Counted from the first letter of the stretch, positions 32,850 through 45,037 are shown. The stretch is 64,000 nt of DNA from Lolium rigidum (GCF_022539505.1 NC_061508.1:66287754-66351753), one strand, 5' to 3'. The notes: a model not told the origin generated them from the sequence alone. Translations and numbers: made by a program.

Positions 32850-34785
32850 ATCACATTATTAAATAAGAACTTGAAATATAAAATTTACTTTGTAAATTAA
32901 CTCTTCCAAAGAAATCTCACTTAAAGTCCTACCTATCACTAGGTAATCAAAAAGGCCTTTTGATATACAATTTAAACCTTTCAAATCGGATATCCCAAAA
33001 TCCTACATATTGGGATAATTAATTCAAATCCCAATAGTAATTAATACACCAATGTTTTAGTATTCATATTAAATTTTCTAATACACAATAATAAGCACTA
33101 AAGTACTGCAGTATCTTGGATAAATTATGGTATAACTGAAATAAGCCAGATCTGCAAAATAGAAAAGAACTCAAAAATTGAATTCAAAACAAAATTCAAA
33201 ACAGAAAATAAAAATAGAAAAAGAAAAGAGAGGAAAAGGGTTTACCAGACCTTACCTGGCCGCAGCAGCCCAGCAGCCAAGCCCAGCAACTAGCCCAACA
33301 ACAGCCCAGCAGACCAACCCAAACCAACCCACGTACCTGTTTGTTAAAAAAAGAAGCAAAGCAGCTTCGTCTTCCTCCCCGTGCTCGACACCGCGGCGAA
33401 GTCGGTCGCCACGTCCTCGTCGTCGATAAGCTCGACCCCGGACGCCAACGACCATCCCAGAGCCAAGGTGAACTCCATTGGCATCCACTGCTAGTCGGTG
33501 CGCCAAGATTCGTGCGCAAACCATGCGTCGACATCACCACTGCATCGTGACCACTGTCGCCGGTGAGAGGGCGTTATCGACCACCTCCATCGCTATAAAA
33601 CCGTCAGGAGAACCGCCGTGCTGCCCTTGTTCATCGCCATCCTCTAATTTTCTCCCTAGACCTCTCAATCTCTCACACCTTTCTGTGAACGGCCGCCGGC
33701 GTCGAGGACGAATCCGTCGGTAGAGGCCACCCCAGGGTCCAGGAGGTAGCTGAGTAGCACCGCCGTGTCTCGGTGAGCATCCTGGTAGAAGGAATCGAAG
33801 AGGGAGGGTTCCAGACGACGTGAATCAACCGTTCCCTTTCGTTCAGGTTCGCCGGAATTCATGATGCCGTGCTCAACCCCGACCATCCCTGTCTTACTCG
33901 AGCAGTCTATCAGGTTTGAGGTGAGCCTGCGCGTCTTTAGCATCCTTTATTACGTAGAATAGTCGTTCCTAGCCCGTGATTAGGTTTCGCCGGACTTGCA
34001 CCGCCGCGGACATGTTTGCCGGCGTTGCTCCAGTGACCTTTTTGAAGTGATGCTACCACCATTTTGCTCAGGGTCTTGAGGAGATTCGAAAACAACTAGT
34101 GGCTCATCCTTAGTGGTAGTAAAACGGCGGCGCCATCGTGCACAAGCTCGCCGACGTTGAGCCACCGACGATGCCAACGTGGCGGTGGGACCAGTGGCTG
34201 GTTTGACCCGGTCAACTGCCAACGAGGCAGCTGACCTGGACCAGAGCCCACATATCTGTGTCTGGGGGTAGGTTTAGGGCGGTAGGTTTAGTATTTGCAT
34301 TTAAATTAAAATCCAGGAAATTACTAAATTTTTGCTAAACTATTTAAAATTCATTTCAACTCAGAAAAATACAAATGAGATGTCAAAATACTCATAAAAA
34401 TAAACTCTATCCACTAAAAATATAATATAAAATTTTGATTTTTAATAAAAATTTAATTGTTTAACCTTTATTATTTAAGCCTTTTCTTTTATCCTAAATT
34501 CAATTAAAATACAATAATTAGTAAAACTTTCTAAGTAAAAACCATTAATTAAATAAAGAAAACACTAAAACTATTTTTATTTTATTATTATCTTTTTAAA
34601 TCCTTATTAAGGGATTTAAACCCTAAATAATATTTATCTTAAATATCAATCTTCTAAAAATAATAAAATAACCTAGTCCACTATTATTTTTATTTCAAAG
34701 TTATTAATAACCTTAACTTTATGACCAAGTTATTACCTTAAGAATTGCATCACAAATAGGAAACCCTAATTCCATATTGAATAAA
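32850..34785 (+). repeat. 5' LTR of element B, first visible part
   Basis: Homologous to 52562-54487. It contains a GC-rich promoter-like island (33255-34250) with a TATA-like cgctataaaacc at 33591-33602 (conserved at 53291). The ORFs across this island are compositional. The first 2.1 kb of the LTR (counterpart of 50447-52561) is missing on the left, where the family C LTR begins. Confidence 0.85.
33592..33602 (+). promoter_or_regulatory. Putative TATA box of the element B LTR promoter
   Basis: gctataaaacc lies in a GC-rich setting and is conserved in the other LTR copy (53292-53302) and followed by a pyrimidine-rich stretch. Inferred only from motif and conservation. Confidence 0.4.
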
Positions 34786-34796
34786 CAAAAGAAGCC

Positions 34797-34827
34797 TGGT
34801 GACCGGGTGTATACGTGAGCACGCGGT
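34797..34827 (+). repeat. Left inverted repeat of the TIR element
   Basis: tggtgaccgggtgtatacgt followed by gagcacgcggt; pairs with 44994-45024 with three mismatches. Confidence 0.8.
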
Positions 34828-35271
34828 AACTGACTGCCACGTGTCCAACGGCCGTTTGTTTGTCCGTTAGATGATAACCTTGTGCGGCTGCGCGTGGTCC
34901 TCTTCTAAAAAACAAGCCTTCTAGTACGACCTTACACCATTAGCACTTTCCTCCCTGGTTGACCGATCCTACTCGCCGATGTAGCCCACCCCTTTCCCCT
35001 CCATCTGTTCCTCCTCAGTCCTCTCTAGTCCCCAACCTGTGCACAGCAGTTCCCGCCTCGGAATAGCTTCTCTGGTACCTGCCGATGGCTTGCCCGCGGG
35101 GTTCCGCCTCCAACGCAATGGATTACTAGCCGCCGCATCTGATAGATCTCGGCCGGCGACCTGCTTCGATGCAGATCTACCCTCACATGCTTCGATTGGT
35201 TGCAGATAGCCGGAGCGGGGCTGAGATGTCCCCCTTGGGGTCGAGCATCTGCCGCCGGTGAGGTGGCTTGG
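34828..35271. other. Interior of the TIR element, left part
   Basis: AT-poor sequence with a minus-strand ORF crossing into the Angela LTR (35553-34969), which is therefore an artefact. No recognised protein. Ends with the left copy (35267-35271, cttgg) of the Angela 2 target duplication. Confidence 0.5.
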
Positions 35272-37057
35272 TGTAGGATAACGTTGCATAGAAAACAAAA
35301 ATTTTCCTACCGCGAACACGCAATCCAAGCCAAGATGCAATCTAGAAGACGGTAGCAACGAGGGGGTATCGAGTCTCACCCTTGAAGAGATTCCAAAGCC
35401 TACAAGAGGAGGCTCTTGTTGCTGCGGTAGACGTTCACTTGCCGCTTGCAAAAGCGCGTAGAAGATCTTGATCACGATCGGTTCCGGCGCCACGAACGGG
35501 CAGCACCTCCGTACTCGGTCACACGTTCGGTTGTTGATGAAGACGACGTCCACCTCCCCGTTCCAGCGGGCAGCGGAAGTAGTAGCTCCTCTTGAATCCG
35601 ACGAGCACGACGGCGTGGTGTCGGTGGCGGTGAAGAAGTCCGGCGGAGCTTCGCTAAGCTATGCGGGCAATATGGAGGAGAGGAGCTTGGCTAGGGTTTG
35701 GGAGGGGTGGCCGGCCACTCTATGGGGGCGGCCAGCTTGTGGTCTTGGGGTGGCCGGCCCCCTCCCTTGGCCCCTCATTATATAGGTGGATCCCAAGTGT
35801 TGGTGTCCAAGTCTTCGAATAAGACCCGAAACCAAAACCTTCCATAAGAGGGAAACCTAGCCCAACTAGGACTCCCACCCAAAGGGTGGGATTTCCACCT
35901 CCCATGTGGGGGGTGGCCGGCCCCCTATGGTGGAGTCCACTTGGGACTCCACCCCATCTAGGGCTGGCCGGCCATGGTGGTGGAGTCCCATGTGGACTCC
36001 ACCTTCCTTGGTGGTTTCTTCCGGACTTTTCTAGAACCTTCTAGAACCTTCCATAGAACCTTCCGCGACATTTTATTTCACATAAAATGACATCCTATAT
36101 ATGAATCTTATTCTCCGGACCATTCCGGAACTCCTCGTGATATCCGGGATCTCATCCGGGACTCCGAACAAATATTCGAACTCCATTCCATATTCAAGTG
36201 CTACCATTTCAACATCCAACTTTAAGTGTGTCACCCTACGGTTCGAGAACTATGCGGACATGGTTGAGTACTCACTCCGACCAATAACCAATAGCGGGAT
36301 CCGGAGATCCATAATGGCTCCCACATATTCAACGATGACTTTAGTGATCGAATGAACCATTCACATATATTACCAATTCCCTTTGTCTCGCGATATTTTA
36401 CTTGTCCGAGGTTTGATCTTCGGTATCACTCTATACCTTGTTCAACCTCGTCTCCGACAAGTACTCTTTACTCATACCGTGGTATGTGGTCTCTTATGAA
36501 CTCATTCATATGCTTGCAAGACATTAGACGACATTCCACCGAGAGGGCCCGGAGTATATCTATCCGTCATCGGGATGGACAAATCCCACTGTTGATCCAT
36601 ATGCCTCAACTCATACTTTCCGGATACTTAATCCCACCTTTATAGCCACCCATTTACGCAGTGGTGTTTGGTGTAATCAAAGTACCTTTCCGGTATAAGT
36701 GATTTACATGATCTCATGGTCATAAGGACTAGGTAACTATGTATCGAAAGCTTATAGCAAATAACTTAATGACGAGATCTTATGCTACGCTTAATTGGGT
36801 GTGTCCATTATATCATTCACACAATGATATAACCTTGTTATTAATAACATCCAATGTTCATGATTATGAAACTAATCATCCATTAATCAACAAGCTAGTT
36901 TAAGAGGCATACTAGGGACTTCTTGTTTGTCTACATATCACACATGTACTAATGTTTCGGTTAATACAATTCTAGCATGATATATAAACATTTATCATAA
37001 ACATAAAGATATAAATAATAACCACTTTATTATTGCCTCTAGGGCATATCTCCTTCA
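35272..37057 (-). repeat. 3' LTR of Angela element 2
   Basis: tgtaggataacg ... atctccttca; TG...CA on minus. TATA-like cattatatagg at 35776-35786, read on minus. It contains two tggccggcc clusters. Confidence 0.95.
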
Positions 37058-37070
37058 GTCTCCCACTTGC
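37058..37070 (-). other. Polypurine tract of Angela element 2
   Basis: gcaagtgggagac on minus, directly before the 3' LTR. Confidence 0.88.
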
Positions 37071-37090
37071 ACTAGAGTCAATAATCTAGA

Positions 37091-38881
37091 TTACATTGTA
37101 ATATACCTAACACCCATGGCATTCCGGTGTTGGTCATGCTTTGCCCTAGGGAGAGCTTTAGTCAACGGATCCGCTACATTCGGATCGGTGTGTACTTTGC
37201 AAATCTTTACTTCTCCATCTTCGATGTACTCGCGAATCGAGTGGTAACGCAGCTTGATATGCTTCAGCCTCTTGTGTGACCTTGGCTCTTGTGCATTGGC
37301 GATGGCACCCATGTTATCACGATAAATGATTAATGGGTCCAATGCACTAGGAACCACACCGAGCTCTACAATGAACCTCTTCATCCATACCGCTTCGATG
37401 AAGCCTCCGAAGCCGCTATGTACTCGATTCCGTTGAAGACTTCGCCACCGTGCACCGCTTCGAGCTTGCCCAGCTTACTGCAGCACCATTCAATATAAAC
37501 ACGTACCCGGATTGTGACTTAGAGTCATCGGGATCGGTGTTCCAACTTGCATCGGTGTAACTTGTTACAACGAGCTCTTGGTCACCTCCATAACAAAGAA
37601 ACATATCCTTAGTTCTTTTCAAGTACTTCAGGATATTCTTGACCGCTGTCCAGTGTTCCATTCCTGGATCACTTTGATATCTGCTAGTCAAACTAACAGC
37701 ATGCGCTATATCCGGTCTTGTACATAGCATGGCATACATAATAGAGCCTACTCGCCGAAGCATAGGGGATCTGATTCATCCTTTCTCTTTCTTCTCGCCG
37801 TAGCCGGTCCTTGAGTCTTACTCAAGACCTTGCACTAGTAACATAGGTAAAAACCCTTTCTTACTTTCGTCCATTCTAAACTTCTTTAGAATCTTGTCCA
37901 GGTATGTACTCTGTGATAGCCCTATTAGGCGTCTTGATCTATCTCTATAAATCTTGATGCCTAATATATACGATGCTTCACCAAGGTCTTTCATTGAAAA
38001 GCTGTTATTCAAATAACCTTTTACACTTGCTTAATAGTTCTATATCATTCCCGATCAATAATATGTCATCTACATATAATATCGGGAATGCTACGGAGCT
38101 CCCACTCACTTTCTTGTAAATACGAGGCCTCTCCATGACACTCGTATAAACCCGAAGTCTTTGATCACCTTATCAAAGCGTCGGTTCCAACTTCTCGATG
38201 CTTGCTTCAGTCCATAGATTGAACGCTGAAGTTTGCATACTTTGTCGGCATTTTTAGGATCAACAAAACCTTTGGGTTGTACCATATACAACTCTTCCTC
38301 AATGTCTCCATTAAGGAACGCCGTTTTGACATCCATCCGCCAAATCTCATAATCGAAAAATGCAGCTATTGCTAACAAAATCCTCACAGATTTTAGCTTC
38401 GCTACGGGTGAGAAAGTCTCATCGTAGTCAACTCCTTGAATTTGTCGGAAACCCTTTGCGACAAGTCGAGCTTTATAGACGAGTAATATTACCATCGGCA
38501 TCTGTTTTTCTCTTGAAGATCCATTTATTCTCGACAGCCTTTCGGCTATCGGGTAAGTCTACCAAAGTCCATACTTTGTTATCATACATGGATCCCATTT
38601 CGGATTTCATGGCTTCTTGCCATTTGTTGGAATCTGGGCTCATCATCGCTTCTTCATACGTCGCAGGGTCCTCATCATTGTTATCCACAATCATGACATT
38701 TAGACAAGGATCATACCAATCAGGAGTGGCACGTTCCCTTGTCGATCTGCGAGGTTCAATAGTTTCCTCGTTCGAAGTTTCATGATCATTATCATTAGCT
38801 TCCTCTGTTGCCGGTGTAGGCGGTACAGGTACATCTTCCGGTACTGCGCTACTCTGATCAACGAGTATAGATTCATTAATC
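37091..38881 (-). pseudogene. Copia reverse transcriptase and RNase H (Angela lineage)
   Basis: Frames 38694-38473, 38501-38106, 38012-37818, 37763-37416 and 37384-37091 form one broken gene. RT motifs: NKWIFKRKTDADG, LVAKGFRQIQGVDYDETFSPV, MDVKTAFLNGDIEEELYM, LYGLKQ-type IYGLKQASRSWN; the catalytic YVDD is intact at 38065-38076. RNase H motifs: SYTDASWNTDPDDSKS and AVSWASSKRCTVAKSSTES. Frame breaks at about 38481, 38141, 38027, 37795, 37752 and 37430 are mostly extra bases at CAG/CTG; those near 37430 are single-base losses. Confidence 0.92.
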
Positions 38882-39886
38882 TCATCGAGTTCTACTTTTC
38901 TTCCGAGTCACTTCTTTAGTGAGAAATTCTTTCTCAAGAAAGGTTCCGTTCTTAGCAACAAAGATTTTGCCTTCGGATCTGTGATAGAAAGTGTACCCTA
39001 TAGTTTCCTTAGGGTATCCTATGAAGACGCATTTCTCCGCTTTGGGTTCTAGCTTGTCCGGTTGTAACTTTTTTACATAGGCTTCGCAACCCCAAACTTT
39101 AAGGAACGACGGCTTAGGTTTCTTATTAAACCATAATTCATACGGTGTCGTTTCTACGGATTTTGATGGTGCTCTATTTAAAGTGAATGCGGCTGTCTCT
39201 AATGCATAACTCCAAAATGATAACGGCAAATCAGTAAGAGACATCATAGAACGAACCATATCTAAGAGAGTTCGATTACGACGTTCGGACACACCGTTTC
39301 GTTGTGGTGTTCCCGGCGGTGTCAATTGTGAAAGTATTCCGCATTTCTTTAAATGCATGCCAAACTCATAACTCAGATATTCACCTCCGCGATCGGATCG
39401 TAGAAATTTAATCTTCTTGTTACGTTGATTTTCTACTTCACTTTGGAATTCCTTAAACTTCTCAAAAGTTTCGGATTTATGTTTCATGAAATAGATATAC
39501 CCATATCTACTCGGATCATCTGTGAAGGTTAGAACATAACGATAACCACCGCGCGATGCTACACTCATTGGTCCGCACACATCGGTATGTATGATTTCCA
39601 ATAAGTCGGTAGCTCGCTCCATCATACCAGAAAATGGAGTCTTAGTCATTTTTCCCATTAGACATGCTTCGCATCTATCAAGTGACTCAAAGTCAAGTGA
39701 TTCAAGTAATCCATCGGTATGGAGTTTCTTCATGCGTTTCACTCCAATATGACCAAGACGACAGTGCCACATATAAGTAGAATTATCATTCAATTTAATT
39801 CGCTTAGCATCAATGTTATGTATATGCGTATCACTACTATCGAGATCTAATAGAAATAAGCCATTCTTTTCGTGGTGCTCGACCAT
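38882..39886 (-). pseudogene. Copia integrase (Angela lineage)
   Basis: A 334-aa frame with the gag-pre-integrase zinc region (MWHCRLGHIGVKRMKK ... CEACLMGK) and the catalytic core: Asp in IHTDVCGPM, Asp in FLRSDRGGEY, Glu in NGVSERRNRT. C-terminal conserved block SFLKVWGCEAYVKKLQPDKL. The frame is lost at about 38905 through an extra base in a CAG word. Confidence 0.92.
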
Positions 39887-41079
39887 AAAAGATATTATTC
39901 ATAAAAATAGAACAACCATTATTCTCAGACTTGAATGAATAACCGTCTTGCATTAAACAAGATCCAGATATAATGTTCATGCTCAACGCAGGTACAAAAT
40001 AACAATTATTTAGGCTTAAAACTAATCCCGAAGGTAGATGTAGAGGAAGTGTGCCGACAGCGATCACATTGACTTTGGATCCGTTTCCAACGCGCATCGT
40101 CACTTCATCTTTCAGTAGTCTTCGTTTATTCTTTAGTTCCTGTTTCGAGTTACAAATATGAGCAACCGAACCAGTATCAAATACCCAGGTACTAGAACGA
40201 GAACCAGTGAGATAAACATCTATAACATGTATATCGGATATACCTTCTTTCTTCTTCTTGACAAGGCCGCTCTTCGGATCCGCCAAATACTTGGAGCAAT
40301 TACGCTTCCGGTGTCCCTTCTCCTTGCGGTAATAGCACTCAGCATCGGGCTTAGGGCCGTTCTTAGGTTTCATAGGAGGCGTGGCAGCTTTCTTGCCACC
40401 CTTCTTGAATTTTCCCTTAGACTTGCCCTGTTTCTTGAAGCCGGTGGTCTTGTTGACCATCAACACTTGGTGCTCTTTCTTGATCTCAATCTCAGCAGCT
40501 TTTAGCATGCCAAAGAGTTCAGGTAACTCCTTGTTCATGTTCTGCATATTGTAGTTCATCACAAAGTTCTTGTAACTTGGTGGCGGTGATTGAAGGACAC
40601 GATTAATCCCCGGTCCGTTAGGAATCACTATTCCCAAGTCACCGAGTTTCTTCGCATGCCCGGTCATGGCGAGCATGTGCTCACTAATGGAGCTGCCTTC
40701 TTCCATCATACAGCTGAAGAAATGTTTCGATGCTTCATAGCATTCCACGGCCGCATGAGTCTCAAAAATAGCTTTCAGCTCATTCATCAACTCATGAGGA
40801 TCGTGGTGCTCAAAACGTTTTTGAAGATCGGATTCCGGATCGCACAGGATGGCACACCGAACTTGAGAGTACCGAGTTTTCCGAGTCTCGTAAACAGCTT
40901 TTACTTCATCGGTTTCGGTTTCGCAGGGAGGGTCACCTAGCGGTGCATCAAGCACATATTGCAGATTTCCGCCGGAGAGGAAGATCCTCACATGACGGAA
41001 CCGAGTCGGTGAAGTTGCTACCGTTGCTCTTAAGCTTTTCTTTCTCTAGGAACTGGTTAAAATTGATTGGGGACGCCAT
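39837..41079 (-). pseudogene. Copia gag and protease (Angela lineage)
   Basis: ATG at 41079 (MASPINFNQFLEKEKL) is followed within 25 codons by a one-base shift at about 41003. The 384-aa frame 40991-39837 carries the gag region (FEHHDPHELMNELKAIFE), a basic stretch, a zinc knuckle CYYRKEKGHRKRNC whose second cysteine position is Arg, and the protease active site WVFDTGSVAHIC. A second shift at about 39871 separates it from integrase. Both shifts are single extra bases at CAG/CTG words. The zinc knuckle change would impair RNA binding if real. Confidence 0.9.
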
Positions 41080-42265
41080 CTCTACAACATATATTTGCAA
41101 TAGTTTAGACTAAGTTTATGACAAATTGAGTTCAAATTTTAATTCAACATAATTAAAAATCTAGGTGAACTCCCACTCAAAACAATATCCCTCGCATTGT
41201 CTTAGTGATCACACGAACCAAATCCACCGCACCATCAGATCCGATCATCACGAGACAAGGTGTAATTTCAATGGCGAACACTCAAAGTGTTCATCATATC
41301 AATCATATGATTCATGCTCTACCTTTCGGTATCACGTGTTCCGAGACCATGTCTGTACATGCTAGGCTCGTCAAGGCCACCTTAGTATCCGCATGTGCAA
41401 AACTGTCTTGCACCCGTTGTATGTACTTATTGAATCTATCACACCCGATCATCACGAGATGCTTCGAAACGATAAGACTTGATAACGGTGCTACTAAGGA
41501 TGAACACTTTATTATCTTGAGATTTTAGTGAGGGATCATCTTATAATGCTACCGTCGCGATCTAAGCAAAATAAGATGCATAAAAGGATTAACATCACAT
41601 GCGGTTCATATGTGATATGATATGGCCCTTTTGTCTTTGCGCCTTTGATCTTCATCTCCAAAGCACGGACATGATCTCCATCATCTTCGGGCATGATCTC
41701 CATCATCGTCGGCGTAGCACCAAGGTCAATGGCGCCGTCTTCATGATTGTCCTCCATGTAGCAACTATTACAACTACTTTGAAATACTACTCAACATGAA
41801 ATTTAAAGACAACCATAAGGCTCCCGCCGGTTGCCACAATACAATAATGATCATCTCATACATATTCATCATCACATTATGGCCATATCACATCACCAAA
41901 CCCTGCAAAAACAAGTTAGACGCTCTCTAATTTGGTTTGCATATTTTACGTGGTTTAGGGTTTTCGATATAGATCTAATCTACCTACGAACATGAACCAC
42001 AACGTTGATACTAATGTTGTCAATAGAAGAGTAAATTGAATCTTTACTATAGTAGGAGAGACGAGACACCCGCAAAGCCTCTTATGCAATACAAGTTGCA
42101 TGTCGAACGAGGAACAAGTCTCATGAACGCGGTCATGTAAAGTTAGTCCGAGCCGCTTCATCCCACTATGCCATAAAGATGCAAAGTACTCAACTAAAGA
42201 TAACAAGAGCATCAACGCCCACAAACCATTGTGTTCTACTCGTGCAACCATCTATGCATAGACAC
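41080..42265 (-). other. Untranslated leader of Angela element 2
   Basis: 1.2 kb between primer site and gag ATG with no supported ORF. Short internal repeats: gatcatcacgaga at 41243-41255 and again near 41450, and a repeated catgatctccatcatc block at about 41668-41709. Long structured leaders with packaging and dimerisation signals are usual for BARE-type elements. Confidence 0.7.
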
Positions 42266-42278
42266 GGCTCCGATACCA
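42266..42278 (-). other. Primer-binding site (initiator tRNA-Met) of Angela element 2
   Basis: tggtatcggagcc on minus, 3 bp inside the 5' LTR end; one mismatch from the usual tggtatcagagcc. Confidence 0.9.
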
Positions 42279-42281
42279 CTC

Positions 42282-44071
42282 TGTAGGATAACGTTGCATA
42301 GAAAACAAAAAATTTCCTACCGCGAACACGCAATCCAAGCCAAGATGCAATCTAGAAGACGGTAGCAACGAGGGGGTATCGAGTCTCACCCTTGAAGAGA
42401 TTCCAAAGCCTACAAGAGGAGGCTCTTGTTGCTGCGGTAGACGTTCACTTGCCGCTTGCAAAAGCGCGTAGAAGATCTTGATCACGATCGGTTCCGGCGC
42501 CACGAACGGGCAGCACCTCCGTACTCGGTCACACGTTCGGTTGTTGATGAAGACGACGTCCACCTCCCCGTTCCGGCGGGCAGCGGAAGTAGTAGCTCCT
42601 CTTGAATCCGACAGCACGACGGCGTGGTGTCGGTGGCGGTGAAGAAGTCCGGCGGAGCTTCGCTAAGCTATGCGGGCAATATGGAGGAGAGGAGCTTGGC
42701 TAGGGTTTGGGAGGGGTGGCCGGCCACTCTATGGGGGGGCGGCCAGCTTGTGGTCTTAGGGTGGCCGGCCCCCTCCCTTGGCCCCTCATTATATAGGTGG
42801 ATCCCAAGTGTTGGTGTCCAAGTCTTCGAATAAGACCCGAAACCAAAACCTTCCATAAGAGGGGAAACCTAGCCCAACTAGGACTCCCACCCAAAGGGTG
42901 GGATTTCCACCTCCCATGTGGGGGGGTGGCCGGCCCCCTATGGTGGAGTCCACTTGGGACTCCACCCCATCTAGGGCTGGCCGGCCATGGTGGTGGAGTC
43001 CCATGTGGACTCCACCTTCCTTGGTGGTTTCTTCCGGACTTTTCTAGAACCTTCTAGAACCTTCCATAGAACCTTCCGCGACATTTTATTTCACATAAAA
43101 TGACATCCTATATATGAATCTTATTCTCCGGACCATTCCGGAACTCCTCGTGATATCCGGGATCTCATCCGGGACTCCGAACAAATATTCGAACTCCATT
43201 CCATATTCAAGTGCTACCATTTCAACATCCAACTTTAAGTGTGTCACCCTACGGTTCGAGAACTATGCGGACATGGTTGAGTACTCACTCCGACCAATAA
43301 CCAATAGCGGGATCCGGAGATCCATAATGGCTCCCACATATTCAACGATGACTTTAGTGATCGAATGAACCATTCACATATATTACCAATTCCCTTTGTC
43401 TCGCGATATTTTACTTGTCCGAGGTTTGATCTTCGGTATCACTCTATACCTTGTTCAACCTCGTCTCTCGACAAGTACTCTTTACTCGTACCGTGGTATG
43501 TGGTCTCTTATGAACTCATTCATATGCTTGCAAGACATTAGACGACATTCCACCGAGAGGGCCCAGAGTATATCTATCCGTCATCGGGATGGACAAATCC
43601 CACTGTTGACCCATATGCCTCAACTCATACTTTCCGGATACTTAATCCCACCTTTATAGCCACCCATTTACGCAGTGGTGTTTGGTGTAATCAAAGTACC
43701 TTTCCGGTATAAGTGATTTACATGATCTCATGGTCATAAGGACTAGGTAACTATGTATCGAAAGCTTATAGCAAATAACTTAATGACGAGATCTTATGCT
43801 ACGCTTAATTAGGTGTGTCCATTATATCATTCACACAATGATATAACCTTGTTATTAATAACATCCAATGTTCATGATTATGAAACTAATCATCCATTAA
43901 TCAACAAGCTAGTTTAAGAGGCATACTAGGGACTTCTTGTTTGTCTACATATCACACATGTACTAATGTTTCGGTTAATACAATTCTAGCATGATATATA
44001 AACATTTATCATAAACATAAAGATATAAATAATAACCACTTTATTATTGCCTCTAGGGCATATCTCCTTCA
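42282..44071 (-). repeat. 5' LTR of Angela element 2
   Basis: Near-identical to 35272-37057. TATA-like attatatagg at 42788-42797 marks the likely promoter of the element on the minus strand. Confidence 0.95.
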
Positions 44072-44238
44072 CTTGGCCCCTCACTCCATGGGGCGAGCGA
44101 CGTCGGCCCGCTTGTCCGGCCATGGAGGGGCGTGACGGCGTGACGCAGGGGCGTCCAGCTTTGCCTGGGTTTCATGTTTTGTGCGTCCTCAAATTCAGAG
44201 TGTTTGGATCAGCTAGGGAGTATAAGATTGTTGATATA

Positions 44239-44318
44239 AATTCCAGTAAAGGCGTACGAGAGTAGCAGGTACAGGCCGAATTCCAGTCAAGGCGTACGAG
44301 AGTAGCAGGTACAGGCCG
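44239..44318. repeat. Perfect-length 40-bp tandem duplication
   Basis: Units 44239-44278 and 44279-44318 start aattccagtaaaggcgtacg / aattccagtcaaggcgtacg and differ at one position. Confidence 0.9.
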
Positions 44319-44993
44319 GCCGCGCGATGATGACGATGCGGAGGGCAGACGACTTGCCGGCAGCGAGTGATGATGACGATGGCGGAAGGCTTGCGACGGG
44401 GGAGAGAGCTGACAGCTTGCGGCGGCGGACGGCTTGCGACGGTGGGTGGCTGACAGCTATCGACAGCGGCAGCTGACGGCTTGCGACAGCGGCTGACGGC
44501 TCTCGACGATGGCGGTGGACGATGCAGTGGACGGCTTGCAGCGGTGGCGGCTGGCCTGCAACGAACGCGAGAGGAGAGCTTGCGGCAGCGACAACTACAG
44601 TCAACGACTTGCCACACCAACCAGAGCTAGCGCAACAACGGGAACGAATCAAATTTATATTGGACTGGTATATTTGATACGTAGTATACCACGTTATTAG
44701 ATCATGGAGGAACAAAAGCAAACACGATTTAATGGAATCAGTTTACACCGCTATCAGTTTATGCTACAAAAGGATGAACCGAACACGTCGTATATGCACA
44801 TCAGTGTTAGCGATGACAAACACATGAGGACAAGAGGTAAGATCATCTGCTTTTTTTATTCTCTGTCTGAAGCGGTCCCACGCGCATGCATTCTGTAGCA
44901 GATGAAAAGTGTAATACAACCGTTAAGTCACCGTTAGTGGACAAGGTGAGATGGACAAGATCCAACGGTGCTGGAGAAAATCCAACGATGCTG

Positions 44994-45024
44994 ACCGCGT
45001 GCTCACATATACACCTAGTCACCA
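44994..45024 (-). repeat. Right inverted repeat of the TIR element
   Basis: Reverse complement begins tggtgactaggtgtatatgt and ends gagcacgcggt. Confidence 0.8.
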
Positions 45025-45037
45025 AATCCACTCTCAA

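Larger units (their letters stand above)
35272..44071 (-). mobile_element. Complete Angela-lineage (BARE/WIS/Angela) Copia retrotransposon, minus strand
   Basis: LTRs of about 1.79 kb at both ends (35272-37057 and 42282-44071), tRNA-Met primer-binding site, leader, gag-protease-integrase-RT-RNase H in Copia order, and polypurine tract, flanked by a perfect 5-bp duplication cttgg (35267-35271 and 44072-44076). By eye the LTRs differ at roughly a dozen positions, several of them one-base indels, so the insertion is very recent. It is the youngest event that can be ordered in this stack. Confidence 0.96.
34786..45037. mobile_element. Terminal-inverted-repeat DNA element inserted in the B LTR, itself split by Angela 2
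   Basis: The uninterrupted B copy (54471-54500) shows the target. Here tgaataaa is duplicated at 34778-34785 and 45038-45045. Near each end is a 31-bp inverted repeat, 28 of 31 matching: 34797-34827 and 44994-45024. Without Angela 2 the element is about 1.45 kb and has no transposase. The 8-bp duplication fits hAT, or a 9-bp Mutator-like one with a mismatch; the 12 outermost bases at each end match poorly. The GC-rich interior resembles captured gene or low-complexity sequence. Confidence 0.65.
44072..45037. other. Interior of the TIR element, right part
   Basis: GC-rich gacggcttgcgac-type low-complexity sequence (44330-44620) with overlapping ORFs on both strands and no recognisable protein; a 40-bp tandem duplication at 44239-44318; then AT-rich sequence to the right inverted repeat. 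Confidence 0.55.

Noticed and set aside
33196..33943. ORF cluster in a GC-rich island (also 52959-53614)
   Set aside because: Part of the LTR of element B, present in both LTR copies with different frame breaks; no protein motif.
34969..35553. 194-aa ORF on minus
   Set aside because: Crosses the exact Angela LTR border at 35272, so it is a fusion of unrelated sequences; the homologous frame 42252-42617 shows the LTR-derived part.
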